Origin: an uncultured Lentisphaeria bacterium
GTDB taxonomy: Bacteria; Verrucomicrobiota; Lentisphaeria; Victivallales; UBA1829
Assembly (NCBI GenBank): GCA_949282305.1
Contig: CASDPB010000004.1
Span: 1-64,000, forward strand
DNA length: 64,000 bases
Direction of reading: 5' to 3'
Made by a program: the position numbers and the translations under genes. A model generated the notes under the pieces. It did not search any database. It was not told the origin of the DNA and saw nothing but the letters and a program-made list of their open reading frames with translations. Positions 40,543 to 49,169 of this stretch are shown here, in pieces; position 1 is the first letter of the stretch, and each line of letters opens with the position of its first letter.

Positions 40543-41079
40543 ATGTCTGACATGAAAAAGAAGTACAACGAAGAAGTTGTACCGGCCCTCACAAAATCGC
40601 AGGGCTACAAAAACGTAATGCAAGTGCCGAAACTGAAGAAGATAGTCATCAGCATGGGCATTGGCACCAAGATGGAAAAAGATGCTTTCACGGAAGCCAA
40701 AAACATTCTTACGGCGATTGCCGGACAGCTTCCCGTTGTTACGAAAGCCAGAAAAAACGTAGCGAACTTCAAACTCAGAGCCGGTATGCCCGTCGGCCTC
40801 ATGGTCACGCTCAGAGGCAATATCATGTATGAGTTCCTTGACCGCCTGGTCCACAACGCGCTCCCCCGCGTCAGAGACTTCCGCGGCATTCCGAAAAAAG
40901 GATTCGACCACGTCGGCAACTACAATCTGGGCATGCCCGACGTGTCCGTCTTTACTGAAGTGGATCTTGACAAACTCAAATATCCGCTTGGACTCAACAT
41001 CACAATGGTAACCAGCGCGAAGACTGATGCAGAGGCAAAAGAACTTCTTTCTCTGCTGGATGTCCCGTTCGCTCGTTAA
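40543..41079 (+). CDS. rplE: 50S ribosomal protein L5
   Basis: The 178-residue protein matches L5 along its whole length, with KIVISMGIG, VTKARKNVANFKLRAGMPVGLMVTLRG, FRGIPKKGFDHVGNYNLG and the end GLNITMVTSAKTDAEAKELLSLL. L5 binds 5S rRNA and contacts P-site tRNA. A GGAG site precedes ATG 40543. Confidence 0.97.
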   Translation: MSDMKKKYNEEVVPALTKSQGYKNVMQVPKLKKIVISMGIGTKMEKDAFTEAKNILTAIAGQLPVVTKARKNVANFKLRAGMPVGLMVTLRGNIMYEFLDRLVHNALPRVRDFRGIPKKGFDHVGNYNLGMPDVSVFTEVDLDKLKYPLGLNITMVTSAKTDAEAKELLSLLDVPFAR

Positions 41080-41094
41080 TAGGAGATTCATAAC

Positions 41095-41280
41095 ATGGCT
41101 AAGAAAAGTCTTATTGCCAAGCAGAAACGCCCTGCGAAGTTCTCTTCCAGAGCTTATAATCGCTGCCAGGCATGCGGTAGGCCGAGAGCTTATATACGTA
41201 AATTCAAACTTTGCAGAATCTGCTTCAGAGAGATGGCGCTCAGCGGCCAGATCCCCGGAGTGGTGAAGGCAAGCTGGTAA
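41095..41280 (+). CDS. rpsN: 30S ribosomal protein S14, zinc-binding type
   Basis: The 61-residue protein is the short, zinc form of S14: C24-x2-C27 and C40-x2-C43 ([20 protein letters not shown]), followed by the family end [11 protein letters not shown]. The longer zinc-free form is not seen in this window. Confidence 0.97.
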   Translation: MAKKSLIAKQKRPAKFSSRAYNRCQACGRPRAYIRKFKLCRICFREMALSGQIPGVVKASW

Positions 41281-41299
41281 CAGAAGGAAGGTTGCACAA

Positions 41300-41692
41300 A
41301 TGAGCATGCAGGACCCCATATCTGATATGTTGACGCGCCTTCGCAACGGCTCCATGGCTATGCAGAAGGAAGTTGCCATCCCCTCTTCAAAACTCAAGGT
41401 TGCCATTGCAAAGGTCCTTGAAGAAGAAGGATATATCAAAGGATTCCGTGTCGACGGAGACGTCAAGAAGACTCTGTTCGTCGAAATGAAATATTTCCAG
41501 CGCCGCTCCGTCGTCGAGGGCCTTGAAAGAGTTTCCAAACCTTCTTGCAGACTTTACTGCGGAAGCAAGGACATTCCGAAAGTGAAAGACGGACTTGGCA
41601 TCGCCATTCTCTCTACTCCGAAGGGGATTCTCAGCGGCAGAAATGCTGAAAAACAAAACGTCGGCGGAGAAATTCTCTGCTACGTTTGGTAA
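41300..41692 (+). CDS. rpsH: 30S ribosomal protein S8
   Basis: The 130-residue protein starts MSMQDPISDMLTRLRN (a second ATG at 41306 would be the more usual start) and ends with STPKGILSGRNAEKQNVGGEILCYVW, the S8 C-terminal signature. S8 binds 16S rRNA and in many bacteria represses this operon. Confidence 0.97.
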   Translation: MSMQDPISDMLTRLRNGSMAMQKEVAIPSSKLKVAIAKVLEEEGYIKGFRVDGDVKKTLFVEMKYFQRRSVVEGLERVSKPSCRLYCGSKDIPKVKDGLGIAILSTPKGILSGRNAEKQNVGGEILCYVW

Positions 41693-41710
41693 TAACGCGA
41701 GGTCATAGAA

Positions 41711-42247
41711 ATGTCACGTATCGGCGTAAAACCCATTACAATCCCGGCGGGTGTGAAAGTTACGGTCAATGGTCAGGATGTTGCCGTCGAAGGCAAACTT
41801 GGCAAACTTGCCTATACTCTCCCCGCAAATATCGCAGCAGTCGTGGACGGTTCTGAAGTCAAGGTGTCCCGTAAGGATGACGCGGAGGAACTCAAAGCCA
41901 TGCACGGCCTGGCACGCAGCCTTGTCAAGAACATGGTGGTCGGTGTCAGCGAAGGCTACAAGAAAGAGCTCCAGATCGTCGGCGTCGGTTACAAGGCCAC
42001 ACTGGCGGGAACGAAGCTTACTCTGAACCTCGGTTATTCCCACGCTATCGTTTATGATGTTCCCGCCGGACTCAAGCTCACCGTCACGGACGGAGTGAAA
42101 ATCCTGATTGAGGGGGCTGACAAGCAGCTTGTCGGTGAGGCCGCTGCCCGCATCAGAAAATTCAAGAAGCCGGAGCCCTACAAAGGCAAGGGCGTCAGAT
42201 ATTCTGATGAACATGTTGTCATCAAACCCGGCAAAACCAATGCGTAA
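41711..42247 (+). CDS. rplF: 50S ribosomal protein L6
   Basis: The 178-residue protein has MSRIGVKPITIPAGVKV at the N-terminus and the L6 end KKPEPYKGKGVRYSDEHV. Two related alpha/beta repeats are evident. It binds near the sarcin-ricin loop and GTPase centre. Confidence 0.97.
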   Translation: MSRIGVKPITIPAGVKVTVNGQDVAVEGKLGKLAYTLPANIAAVVDGSEVKVSRKDDAEELKAMHGLARSLVKNMVVGVSEGYKKELQIVGVGYKATLAGTKLTLNLGYSHAIVYDVPAGLKLTVTDGVKILIEGADKQLVGEAAARIRKFKKPEPYKGKGVRYSDEHVVIKPGKTNA

Positions 42248-42269
42248 TAGCTGAAAGAGATTGTGTATT

Positions 42270-42629
42270 ATGTATAAGACAGCAAAAGAAAAAAGAGTCA
42301 GGCGCCACCTGAGACTTCGCAATAAAGTGCAGGGCACGGCGGCAAGACCGCGTCTCTCGGTTAGTATTACTGCGAATAATATGTATGTTCAGTTCATTGA
42401 CGACGATGCGGGAGTTACCCTCGCATCCATGTCAACGCTTTCCGAAGCTTTCAAGGTTCTCAATCTGAAGAGAAACGTCGAAGCCGCGAAGGCGCTGGGC
42501 AAACTCGCTGCTGAAAAAGCCAGGGAAGCCGGAATCACAACTGTTGTTTTCGACCGCGGCGGATTTCAGTATCACGGCAAAGTCAAAGCGCTGGCAGAGG
42601 CTGCGCGCGAAGTCGGATTAATCTTCTGA
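42270..42629 (+). CDS. rplR: 50S ribosomal protein L18
   Basis: This is 119 residues from ATG 42270, with GAAAGAGA 9 bases upstream; the frame is open three codons further. It reads RVRRHLRLRNKVQGTAARPRLSV and ends KVKALAEAAREVGLIF, both L18 marks. It carries 5S rRNA together with L5. Confidence 0.96.
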   Translation: MYKTAKEKRVRRHLRLRNKVQGTAARPRLSVSITANNMYVQFIDDDAGVTLASMSTLSEAFKVLNLKRNVEAAKALGKLAAEKAREAGITTVVFDRGGFQYHGKVKALAEAAREVGLIF

Positions 42630-42639
42630 GGAGCAACAA

Positions 42640-43182
42640 ATGGCTATTGAAAAAGAAATCAAAGGAAAAGAGGCTGCTCCCGCCGAGGAACAGGCTCTCG
42701 TTACCTACCAGACCGCTGAAAACAGTGAGTATGGTGAAATTGTTCTGAGCATCAACCGTTGCTCCAAAGTCGTCAAGGGCGGCCGCAACTTCAGTTTCGG
42801 CGCGCTGGTCGTCGTCGGCGATAAGAACGGCAAAGTCGGTTACGGCTACGGCAAGGCGAACGAAGTTTCCGATGCAATCAGAAAAGGCGGCGAGGCCGCG
42901 AAAAAGAATATGATCTCCGTTCCCCGCAGAGGGCTGACGGTTCCCCACTCTGTGACCGCGAAATACAGCGGATCCAGCGTTCTGATCCGTCCGGCTTCCG
43001 AAGGAACAGGCATGATTGCCGGCGGCACCATGCGTGCTGTTCTCAGTCTTGCGGGCGTTGTTGACGTTCTCACAAAATCCCTGGGCTCCAGCAATCCGTC
43101 CAACGTGGTGAAAGCGACGTTCAAGGCGATCAAGATGATGCAGTCCAAGGAACAGGTTCTTGAGAAACTTGGTAAAATCTAA
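42640..43182 (+). CDS. rpsE: 30S ribosomal protein S5
   Basis: The 180-residue protein has about 35 acidic extra residues, then the dsRBD-like S5 core (NRCSKVVKGGRNFSFGALVVVGD, GYGYGKANEV) and SVTAKYSGSSVLIRPASEGTGMIAGG. It works in decoding fidelity. Only 22 bases separate it from rplO; rpmD (L30), which usually lies between them, is absent. Confidence 0.96.
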   Translation: MAIEKEIKGKEAAPAEEQALVTYQTAENSEYGEIVLSINRCSKVVKGGRNFSFGALVVVGDKNGKVGYGYGKANEVSDAIRKGGEAAKKNMISVPRRGLTVPHSVTAKYSGSSVLIRPASEGTGMIAGGTMRAVLSLAGVVDVLTKSLGSSNPSNVVKATFKAIKMMQSKEQVLEKLGKI

Positions 43183-43204
43183 TATCTAAATCGGGAATAT
43201 TACA

Positions 43205-43654
43205 ATGAGACTTCATGAATTAGCACCGACACCCGGTTCCAAGAAGCGCAGAATGCGCGTCGGAAGAGGCGACGGTTCAGGTTGGGGCGGAACAGCCGGA
43301 CGCGGTCACAAAGGACAGCGTTCCCGTTCCGGAGCTTCCATCAGACATCACTTTGAAGGCGGTCAGACTCCGACGTTCAGACGTCTGCCGAAAGTCGGAT
43401 TCAAGAGCGGCGTCAAGACGATTTTCAACGTTGTCAATCTTGCCGCGATTGAAAAGGCTTTTGAAGCAGGTGCCGAAGTGGACGAGACTTCCCTCCGTAT
43501 GAAAGGCGTTCTTGGCAAATCCAAGGCTCCGCTGAAGATTCTGGCGGAAGGTGAGATCACGAAAGCAGTCAAAGTCAAAGCGAACTACTTCTCTGCCGCT
43601 GCCAAAGAGAAAATCGAAAAGGCCGGCGGTTCCTGCGAAGTCGTAGCTCTTTAA
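43205..43654 (+). CDS. rplO: 50S ribosomal protein L15
   Basis: The 149-residue protein has the glycine/arginine-rich L15 N-terminus (LHELAPTPGSKKRRMRVGRGDGSG, GRGHKGQRSRSG) and FEGGQTPTFRRLPKVGF. The C-terminal alpha/beta part ends KIEKAGGSCEVV as in the family. secY follows after 37 bases. Confidence 0.96.
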   Translation: MRLHELAPTPGSKKRRMRVGRGDGSGWGGTAGRGHKGQRSRSGASIRHHFEGGQTPTFRRLPKVGFKSGVKTIFNVVNLAAIEKAFEAGAEVDETSLRMKGVLGKSKAPLKILAEGEITKAVKVKANYFSAAAKEKIEKAGGSCEVVAL

Positions 43655-43691
43655 ACTTGTCAATGGCGCGAAGCGCCGGGAAAGAGGATAA

Positions 43692-45056
43692 ATGTTTTCA
43701 GCATTTATAAATTCGTTCAAGATAAAAGAACTTAGAACTCGTATTTTATTCACGGCCGGAATCCTGATACTTTGCCGTGTCGCTGCCAACATTCCCTGTC
43801 CCGGCGTTGATACGGCCAATCTCGACGTATATTTTACAAAACTGCGTGAAGAATCCGCCACCGGGCAGTTCCTCGGAATGTTCGATCTGTTCAGCGGCGG
43901 CGCTCTCCAGCATTTTGCCATCGGAGCGCTTGGCATCATGCCCTATATTTCGGCATCGATCATCATGCAGTTATTGACTCCGGTGGTGCCTTCCCTGGAA
44001 AAACTCCAGCGCGAAGGAGAGATCGGACGCGGCAAAATCAACCAGTACACCCGTTACCTGACGATTGTGATCTGTCTGGTTCAGGGGGCGATGGCGGCGG
44101 TTGCCATGACCAATCCCACAAGGCTTGGTCTTCCCGCTCCCATGCTTCCGCTGGTCTCCAATGCCGGAGCCGGATTCATCATTATGTCCATGATTATTCT
44201 CACTGCCGGCACCATGATTCTGGTGTGGCTTGGCGAAAGAATCACGGAAAACGGTATCGGCAACGGTGTGTCGATCATCATCACAGCGAACATCATTGAG
44301 CGTCTTCCCCAGTCGCTGATGGCTCTCTTCGAGATGATGAACAGCGGTTTCTCCGCTTCCGGGACGAGATTCCGTCTTGTCCATCTCCTGCTTCTGTTTG
44401 TCATCTTTGCCGCAGTCACGGCACTGACGGTTCTGCTGACACAGGGACAGAGACGTGTGCCGATTCAGATGGCAAAGCGTATCATCGGCAACAAGATGAG
44501 CGGCGGGACAACTTACATGCCGCTGAAGGTCAACTTCCCCGGCGTTATGCCGATCATCTTTGCAGGTGCGATTCTTATTTTCCCGCCTATGCTTTTCCAG
44601 ATGATCCCGAATGAGACGGTTCGTTCTTTTGCGGTTTATTTCCAGCATGACAGTTATTCCTATATGACAATCTACGGACTGCTGATTCTGGCATTTTCCT
44701 ACTTCTGGGTTGCCAATATGTTCAACCCGGTTCAGATTTCCGACAATCTGAAGAAAGAAGGGGCTTACATCCCCGGCATCCGTCCGGGAAAGCCGACCGC
44801 GGACTTCCTGGATTCCACGATGACGAAAGTGACCTTTGCCGGTGCTGTTTTCCTGACGGCGCTGGCTGTCTTCCCGATGCTTCTGACGAAGTGGCTGAAG
44901 ATTCCCTATCAGGTTTCCTCTTTCTTCGGCGGAACCAGTCTCCTGATTATCGTAGGTGTGGCAATTGACACCCTGAGTCAGATGGAATCCCATCTGGTGA
45001 TGAGAAATTACGACGGCTTCCTGCAAAGAGGCAGAATCAAGAGCAGACGGGGTTGA
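43692..45056 (+). CDS. secY: preprotein translocase subunit SecY
   Basis: The 454-residue protein has ten membrane segments of the SecY channel. It begins with the cytoplasmic SFKIKELRTRILFTAGIL. Other marks are FDLFSGGALQHFAIGALGIMPYISASIIMQLL (plug region and TM2), GNGVSIII, the loop QGQRRVPIQMAKR that contacts SecA and the ribosome, and the end LQRGRIKSRRG. It closes the ribosomal run; map, infA, rpmJ, rpsM, rpsK and rpoA do not follow. A terminator comes 21 bases after the stop. Confidence 0.97.
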   Translation: MFSAFINSFKIKELRTRILFTAGILILCRVAANIPCPGVDTANLDVYFTKLREESATGQFLGMFDLFSGGALQHFAIGALGIMPYISASIIMQLLTPVVPSLEKLQREGEIGRGKINQYTRYLTIVICLVQGAMAAVAMTNPTRLGLPAPMLPLVSNAGAGFIIMSMIILTAGTMILVWLGERITENGIGNGVSIIITANIIERLPQSLMALFEMMNSGFSASGTRFRLVHLLLLFVIFAAVTALTVLLTQGQRRVPIQMAKRIIGNKMSGGTTYMPLKVNFPGVMPIIFAGAILIFPPMLFQMIPNETVRSFAVYFQHDSYSYMTIYGLLILAFSYFWVANMFNPVQISDNLKKEGAYIPGIRPGKPTADFLDSTMTKVTFAGAVFLTALAVFPMLLTKWLKIPYQVSSFFGGTSLLIIVGVAIDTLSQMESHLVMRNYDGFLQRGRIKSRRG

Positions 45057-45077
45057 ATATTTGTTAAACGTGTAATG

Positions 45078-45110
45078 AAAAAGACCGGAATCGACATCCG
45101 GTCTTTTTTT
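45078..45110 (+). terminator. Rho-independent terminator of the ribosomal run and secY
   Basis: AAAAAGACCGGA (45078-45089) pairs with TCCGGTCTTTTT (45097-45108) around a 7-base loop and ends in a T-tract to 45110. It lies between the secY stop and the amidotransferase start. Confidence 0.92.
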
Positions 45111-45125
45111 ATCCGGAGCTGCCAG

Positions 45126-45884
45126 ATGACAGACCAGAGAACAAAGTGCGGGCTTCCGCATATTGCAGTGGTTGTTCCCCCGGGACCGATCACCTATTCC
45201 GACTGGCGCGTCAGGATGTATTTCAACGCACTGATCCATGGCGGAGCCTTTCCCTTTGCTCTTCCGCTTACGCTGGATGAGGAGGTGCTGGCGTTTCAGC
45301 TTGCCGGAGCGGATGGGCTGCTGATTACGGGCGGTCTTGACATCGACCCCGAATTTTACGGAGGAAGGCGCGATCCGCAGGGGAAGTACGATCCGGATTT
45401 TGACCGTTATGGGAGTTTCGTCTACCGGACTGCGTTGAAAAACGGGATGCCGGTTCTTGGAATCTGCCGGGGCTTGCAGGTGATGAATGTTTTCTCCGGC
45501 GGAACGCTGATTCCCGACGTCGCGGGGCATCAGGGAGAGACCTTGCAGCATCCGGTGAATCTCTCCGGAACCCTGGCGGCGCTGTACGGGGGAAGCGAGG
45601 TGATGGTCAATTCCTTCCATCATCAGGTTGTGGAGCGTCCCGGCAGCGGCTTTCGAGTGACTGCGATGAGCTCTGACGGTTATATTGAGGCGATCGAATA
45701 TGAGGGGCTGCCATTTGTCGTTGGTGTCCAATGGCATCCGGAACGAATGACGGATCAAGGCACATCAGCGCTTTTCAGGGAGTTCGGCAGACAATGTATT
45801 TTGTACAGGAGATCAGTAAATTCAAATCTTTTGAGCGGAGGGACATATGAGCGAGTATACGGAACTGTTGTGTCGTCTGATTGA
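45126..45884 (+). CDS. class I glutamine amidotransferase-like hydrolase (PuuD family)
   Basis: The protein is 252 residues from ATG 45126; the longer frame begins inside the secY terminator. It has the peptidase C26 pattern ADGLLITGGLDIDPEFYG, nucleophile elbow LGICRG (Cys114), VNSFHHQVV and VGVQWHPE with the catalytic His and Glu. Relatives hydrolyse gamma-glutamyl-GABA or similar gamma-glutamyl amides. The last 38 bases overlap the M20 peptidase gene, so the two are coupled and may act in one degradation path. Confidence 0.88.
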   Translation: MTDQRTKCGLPHIAVVVPPGPITYSDWRVRMYFNALIHGGAFPFALPLTLDEEVLAFQLAGADGLLITGGLDIDPEFYGGRRDPQGKYDPDFDRYGSFVYRTALKNGMPVLGICRGLQVMNVFSGGTLIPDVAGHQGETLQHPVNLSGTLAALYGGSEVMVNSFHHQVVERPGSGFRVTAMSSDGYIEAIEYEGLPFVVGVQWHPERMTDQGTSALFREFGRQCILYRRSVNSNLLSGGTYERVYGTVVSSD

Positions 45885-46926
45885 ATGCCGTCCGGTGACG
45901 GCGGATATTCCGGCTGTCAATCGGGCGGAAAGTGTGATGCGTGATTTTCTTGAACGGCATGGGCTTTACTGTACGACGGAGATGATTGGCGGAAGACAGA
46001 CCCTCTATGCGTCCACACGTCCGGGAAAGGTGCAGGATGTGCTTTTGAATGCGCATCTGGATGTGGTTCCTGCCAGCGATGAGAGTCAGTTCACTCCTTG
46101 CGTGAAGGACGGCTGGCTTTATGCGCGCGGTGCGGGAGACTGTCTGGGCGACGCTGTCTGCATCGCCAGTTTCCTTTGCGAGAACAAGGATGAGTTCCGT
46201 GTCGGAGCGTTTTTCTCCAGCGATGAAGAAACCGGCGGGGAAACAACACGCGGAATGGTGGAGCGCGGCTACGGAGCAGCAAAAGCTGTACTGGTCCTTG
46301 ATCATGGCGGAGATTACAATATCACGTATGCGCAAAAGGGGATCCTGGTTCTGAAAGTGACCGCTCGGAGTCGCGGCGGACATTCCTCCGCGCCGTGGGC
46401 ATTCAGAAATCCGATAGACATGTTGGCGGACGCCTATCAGAGACTGCGCGGGGAGTGGGTCAATCCGGTATCGGAGGAGGACTGGAGAAATTCGATGGCA
46501 CCCTGTGTAATCGCAGGCGGAGACGTCGAAAACCGAATCCCGGATACCGCTGAAATGGTCCTGAACTTCCGTTATGTCGCGGATGAGGATTGTCAGAAGA
46601 TCATTGATCTTGTTGTGAAAACCACAGGGCTTGAGGTTTCAGTCCTGGAATCCTGCCCGCCGGTCTCCAGTGATGTCAATGCACCTGCCATGCAGCTGCT
46701 CCGGCAGGCGTTTCAACGTGTTCTGGCGCATCCGGTCGGATTCATACGGATGTGCGGCGCCACGGATGCCCGGCATTTGAGGGCGCTCAATATTCCTGTT
46801 GCGATTATCGGCACCGAGGGAACCGGGGCACATTCCCCGGAGGACAGGCTCAAACTGGAATCCATCGACACCTGCCGGAAAATATTAAAGGAATATATGA
46901 CACTGTTACAGTCGGACTGTCACTGA
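45847..46926 (+). CDS. M20-family metallopeptidase (ArgE/DapE/CPG2 type)
   Basis: The 359-residue protein has the di-zinc M20 ligands and catalytic residues: LLNAHLDVVP (His70, Asp72), ARGAGDCLGD (Asp98), SSDEETGG (Glu127, Glu128) and the dimerisation domain GGHSSAPW. The last His is in TGAHSPEDRL. It probably removes an acyl or amino-acid group from a peptide or amide. The upstream amidotransferase overlaps it and may supply the substrate. Confidence 0.93.
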   Translation: MSEYTELLCRLIECRPVTADIPAVNRAESVMRDFLERHGLYCTTEMIGGRQTLYASTRPGKVQDVLLNAHLDVVPASDESQFTPCVKDGWLYARGAGDCLGDAVCIASFLCENKDEFRVGAFFSSDEETGGETTRGMVERGYGAAKAVLVLDHGGDYNITYAQKGILVLKVTARSRGGHSSAPWAFRNPIDMLADAYQRLRGEWVNPVSEEDWRNSMAPCVIAGGDVENRIPDTAEMVLNFRYVADEDCQKIIDLVVKTTGLEVSVLESCPPVSSDVNAPAMQLLRQAFQRVLAHPVGFIRMCGATDARHLRALNIPVAIIGTEGTGAHSPEDRLKLESIDTCRKILKEYMTLLQSDCH

Positions 46927-46966
46927 ATATCCTCTGCCGGGTCTTCCGGGAAAGCGCTGAAGACGG

Positions 46967-47764
46967 TCAAAAGCCGTTTTTGAGTTCCTCTCTTGTGAAC
47001 TCTCCGACTTCATCCGGCCCGTGCGCGTAACAGAACAGCGCCGCGATGTAGACCTTTTCTGCGACAAGGAGCACAAGAGCAAATCCCGCGATCAGGACTG
47101 CTTCCGGAAGTATGAGGGCGAGAACGGCGGGACGGGCTGCCGCGGACGGTGGGATTCCGCCGATTGCCGCTGCCGTCAGGAACGGAACGCAGAAAATCAG
47201 GAGAAGCACAAGGAGTTTCAGAAAGAGGAGTCCCCTGAAGCCGCCTTTCGTATGCCAGATATGTTCAATCGTAGTTCCGACACGATTCCGGATTACGTCC
47301 GGTTCTTCCGCTTCCTCGTCGCAGATTATGGTCGGAACGGCAAACACATTGCCTCTTCCCCGCCTGAAGAAATTCAATCCCCATCGCAGCAGCGCCTTCC
47401 GCTTGATGAAGGCAAAAAGGAGTCCGCGTTTGATCAGAATCCCGTCATTACTGAATCCGCGGATCATTTCGCTGTAGAATATGCCGAGCAGGAACGCGGA
47501 AAGAATGCGGCAGACCAGGAGCCCGGCTGTTGCCGCAAGCAGGAGGATGAGCATGGGGAAGATGATTTCCGCCGCATTGAATGCCGGCTTTTCCGGCGCC
47601 GGAAACAGCAGGAAAATCAGATTCGCGATCTGTTTTGCCGCGATGCCGTAAAGCAGCAGATACAGAAGCGCTTCCGGAATCAGAAGATTCAGCAATCTGC
47701 GGTTCTTTTTCAGAACACGCAGGGATTTTACGACGATGTTCCATTCGAGACGCAGACGGTTCAT
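46967..47764 (-). CDS. membrane protein of unknown function (DUF6159-like)
   Basis: The 265-residue protein has about five hydrophobic segments (LLNLLIPEALLYLLLYGI, IIFPMLILLLAATAGLLVC, LLFLKLLVLLLIFCVPFL, VLIAGFALVLLVAEKVYIAALF). Between them is a soluble loop with FAVPTIICDEEAEEPDVIRNR. The order (basic N-terminus with SLRVLKKNRRLLNLLIPE, then PTII-D/E) resembles DUF6159 proteins. No function is known. It is a single gene converging with the M20 peptidase gene. Confidence 0.7.
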   Translation of the reverse strand: MNRLRLEWNIVVKSLRVLKKNRRLLNLLIPEALLYLLLYGIAAKQIANLIFLLFPAPEKPAFNAAEIIFPMLILLLAATAGLLVCRILSAFLLGIFYSEMIRGFSNDGILIKRGLLFAFIKRKALLRWGLNFFRRGRGNVFAVPTIICDEEAEEPDVIRNRVGTTIEHIWHTKGGFRGLLFLKLLVLLLIFCVPFLTAAAIGGIPPSAAARPAVLALILPEAVLIAGFALVLLVAEKVYIAALFCYAHGPDEVGEFTREELKNGF

Positions 47765-47938
47765 GTTTACCTCATGTGAGTATTTTCTTTCAGAAAGTCG
47801 CGGTATCCGGCGGCTTCAGTCCGCCTTTCCTGCGCAGGAAATCATGCCTGCATAATCGGAGCAGAATCTTTTCTGAAATGTGATTCCGCCGGTTCTCCGG
47901 AAAAGCTGAATCATAAATGCCCGCTTTTTCCATGAAAA

Positions 47939-47969
47939 CAAAAAAGACGCCGCTGAAGTAAACGGCGTC
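47939..47969 (-). terminator. Rho-independent terminator of the PTS IIA gene
   Basis: On the minus strand GACGCCG (47969-47963) pairs with CGGCGTC (47952-47946) and is followed by six T residues (complement of 47940-47945). It starts 24 bases after the gene's stop. Confidence 0.85.
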
Positions 47970-47992
47970 CTGAAGAATTCCGAGAAAAGCGG

Positions 47993-48448
47993 TCAGTCTC
48001 TGTTGAGAATCGCATAGATTTTCTTCTTGTCGGTTCCCGCTTCGAGAATTTCGCTCATGATGTCTTTGTCTTTCAGCTTGATGGAGATGCTTCCGAGGAG
48101 CTTGAGATATGCTTCCTGATCCTTTTCGTCGGCGGCAAGGAAAACGATCAGCCTGACGGGTTCATTGTCAAGAGTCTTGTAATCGGAGATCGGAGTCTGG
48201 CAGATGCCGACGATCACGAGGGGGGAGGGGAATTCCGCAACGCGGATATGAGGAAGCGCAAGACCGTTTCCAATACCGGTCGTCATCATTTTCTCTCTTT
48301 TCCAGATTGCTTCGCGGAGCTGTGCCTCGTCCATTGTGCAGCGTGTTGTCGCGTATGTAATGATCTCTTCGAGAACTGCCTTTTTCGTTTCGCCTTCGAG
48401 AACGAGGATGGAATCTGCATGAAGATATTTTACAAATTCAGGTTTCAT
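47993..48448 (-). CDS. PTS IIA-type phosphoryl-carrier protein (PtsN-like)
   Basis: The protein is 151 residues from ATG 48448 (AAAGGAG 12 bases upstream). It has the EIIA-fructose/Ntr fold pattern with phospho-acceptor His67 in GIGNGLALPHIR, then VRLIVFLAADEKDQEAYLKLLGSIS. No EIIB/EIIC genes are near, so it likely has a regulatory role as PtsN does. A second EIIA-like module occurs in the window fused to a permease (61181-63049). Confidence 0.9.
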   Translation of the reverse strand: MKPEFVKYLHADSILVLEGETKKAVLEEIITYATTRCTMDEAQLREAIWKREKMMTTGIGNGLALPHIRVAEFPSPLVIVGICQTPISDYKTLDNEPVRLIVFLAADEKDQEAYLKLLGSISIKLKDKDIMSEILEAGTDKKKIYAILNRD

Positions 48449-48618
48449 GTTCGTTGTATCTCCTTTCACAAATGTTGTAAGACTCAATTATATTCTAAAG
48501 TTACTACCGAATATGGAAAAGTCAAGCGTAAAAGCGCAATATCTCCGGAATAAGCATTTTTTTCGATTCCGGGCTTGCCTTTTTCAGAAAAGGGATTACA
48601 TTACGTGTCCATTGGCAA

Positions 48619-48694
48619 GCCAATCTAGCTCAGTCGGTAGAGCAGCTCATTCGTAATGAGCAGGTCATCGGTTCGAATCCGATGATTGGCTCCA
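48619..48694 (+). tRNA. tRNA-Thr (anticodon CGT)
   Basis: The 76 bases form a full cloverleaf with acceptor GCCAATC/GATTGGC, D-arm CTCAGTCGGTAGAG, anticodon stem GCTCA/TGAGC around TTCGTAA (anticodon CGT), T-loop TTCGAAT and encoded CCA at 48692-48694. A decayed IS200-type gene lies 79 bases downstream. Confidence 0.96.
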
Positions 48695-48772
48695 TTTTCA
48701 TTTCATCGGGTTTCATTCACTGATCCTCTGCATCGGCTTAAAAAATGAATTCAGGCATGCTGGACTGCAAGC

Positions 48773-49087
48773 ATGAATGAGCATATCTGCAAAAATAATG
48801 ATAAGACATTGCTGATGTATCGCCTCATATTTCCTGCGGAATATCGTTGTGAGGTGTTCAGCGGCAGAGTATCTGCGGTCCTGAAAGATATTTCCCCTGG
48901 TATATCTGAGCAATACGGGATTCCCTCTGCGGAAATAGGCATGGAAGGAAATTATACCTGTTTTCTTGTCCGAAGTGTTTCCGCATTGTCTGTAACGCAA
49001 ATGGTAAAAACGATCAAAAGCATTACGGCGAAGCAAATATTTCAGTTGCATCCGGATGTTAAGCGCTTTTTACAGGGTGAAAATTAG
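48773..49087 (+). pseudogene. decayed IS200/IS605-type Y1 transposase (TnpA)
   Basis: The 104 residues follow the TnpA order: YRLIFPAEYRCEVFSG (usually YHVVFxPKYRRxVL), VSAVLKDISPGISEQYGI, LSVTQMVKTIKSITAKQIFQLHPDVK. The catalytic His-x-His of the HUH motif (MPDHVHLL in relatives) is replaced by MEGNYTCFL. The C-terminal 35-40 residues with the catalytic Tyr are missing. It therefore cannot be an active transposase. It sits just after tRNA-Thr, and its end overlaps the region before the PL11 lyase start. Confidence 0.8.
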
Positions 49088-49169
49088 CGGACAGGCGGAT
49101 TCTGTGCCGATATCGGAACGGGTATGCGAATGCAGAAGGCATTCAGCAGTACATCTGAAGGAGATTTTT

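Noticed and set aside
43971-45758. 595-codon antisense open frame over secY and the amidotransferase
   Set aside because: It is the shadow of two well-supported genes; composition is His/Arg/Gln-rich nonsense without domains.
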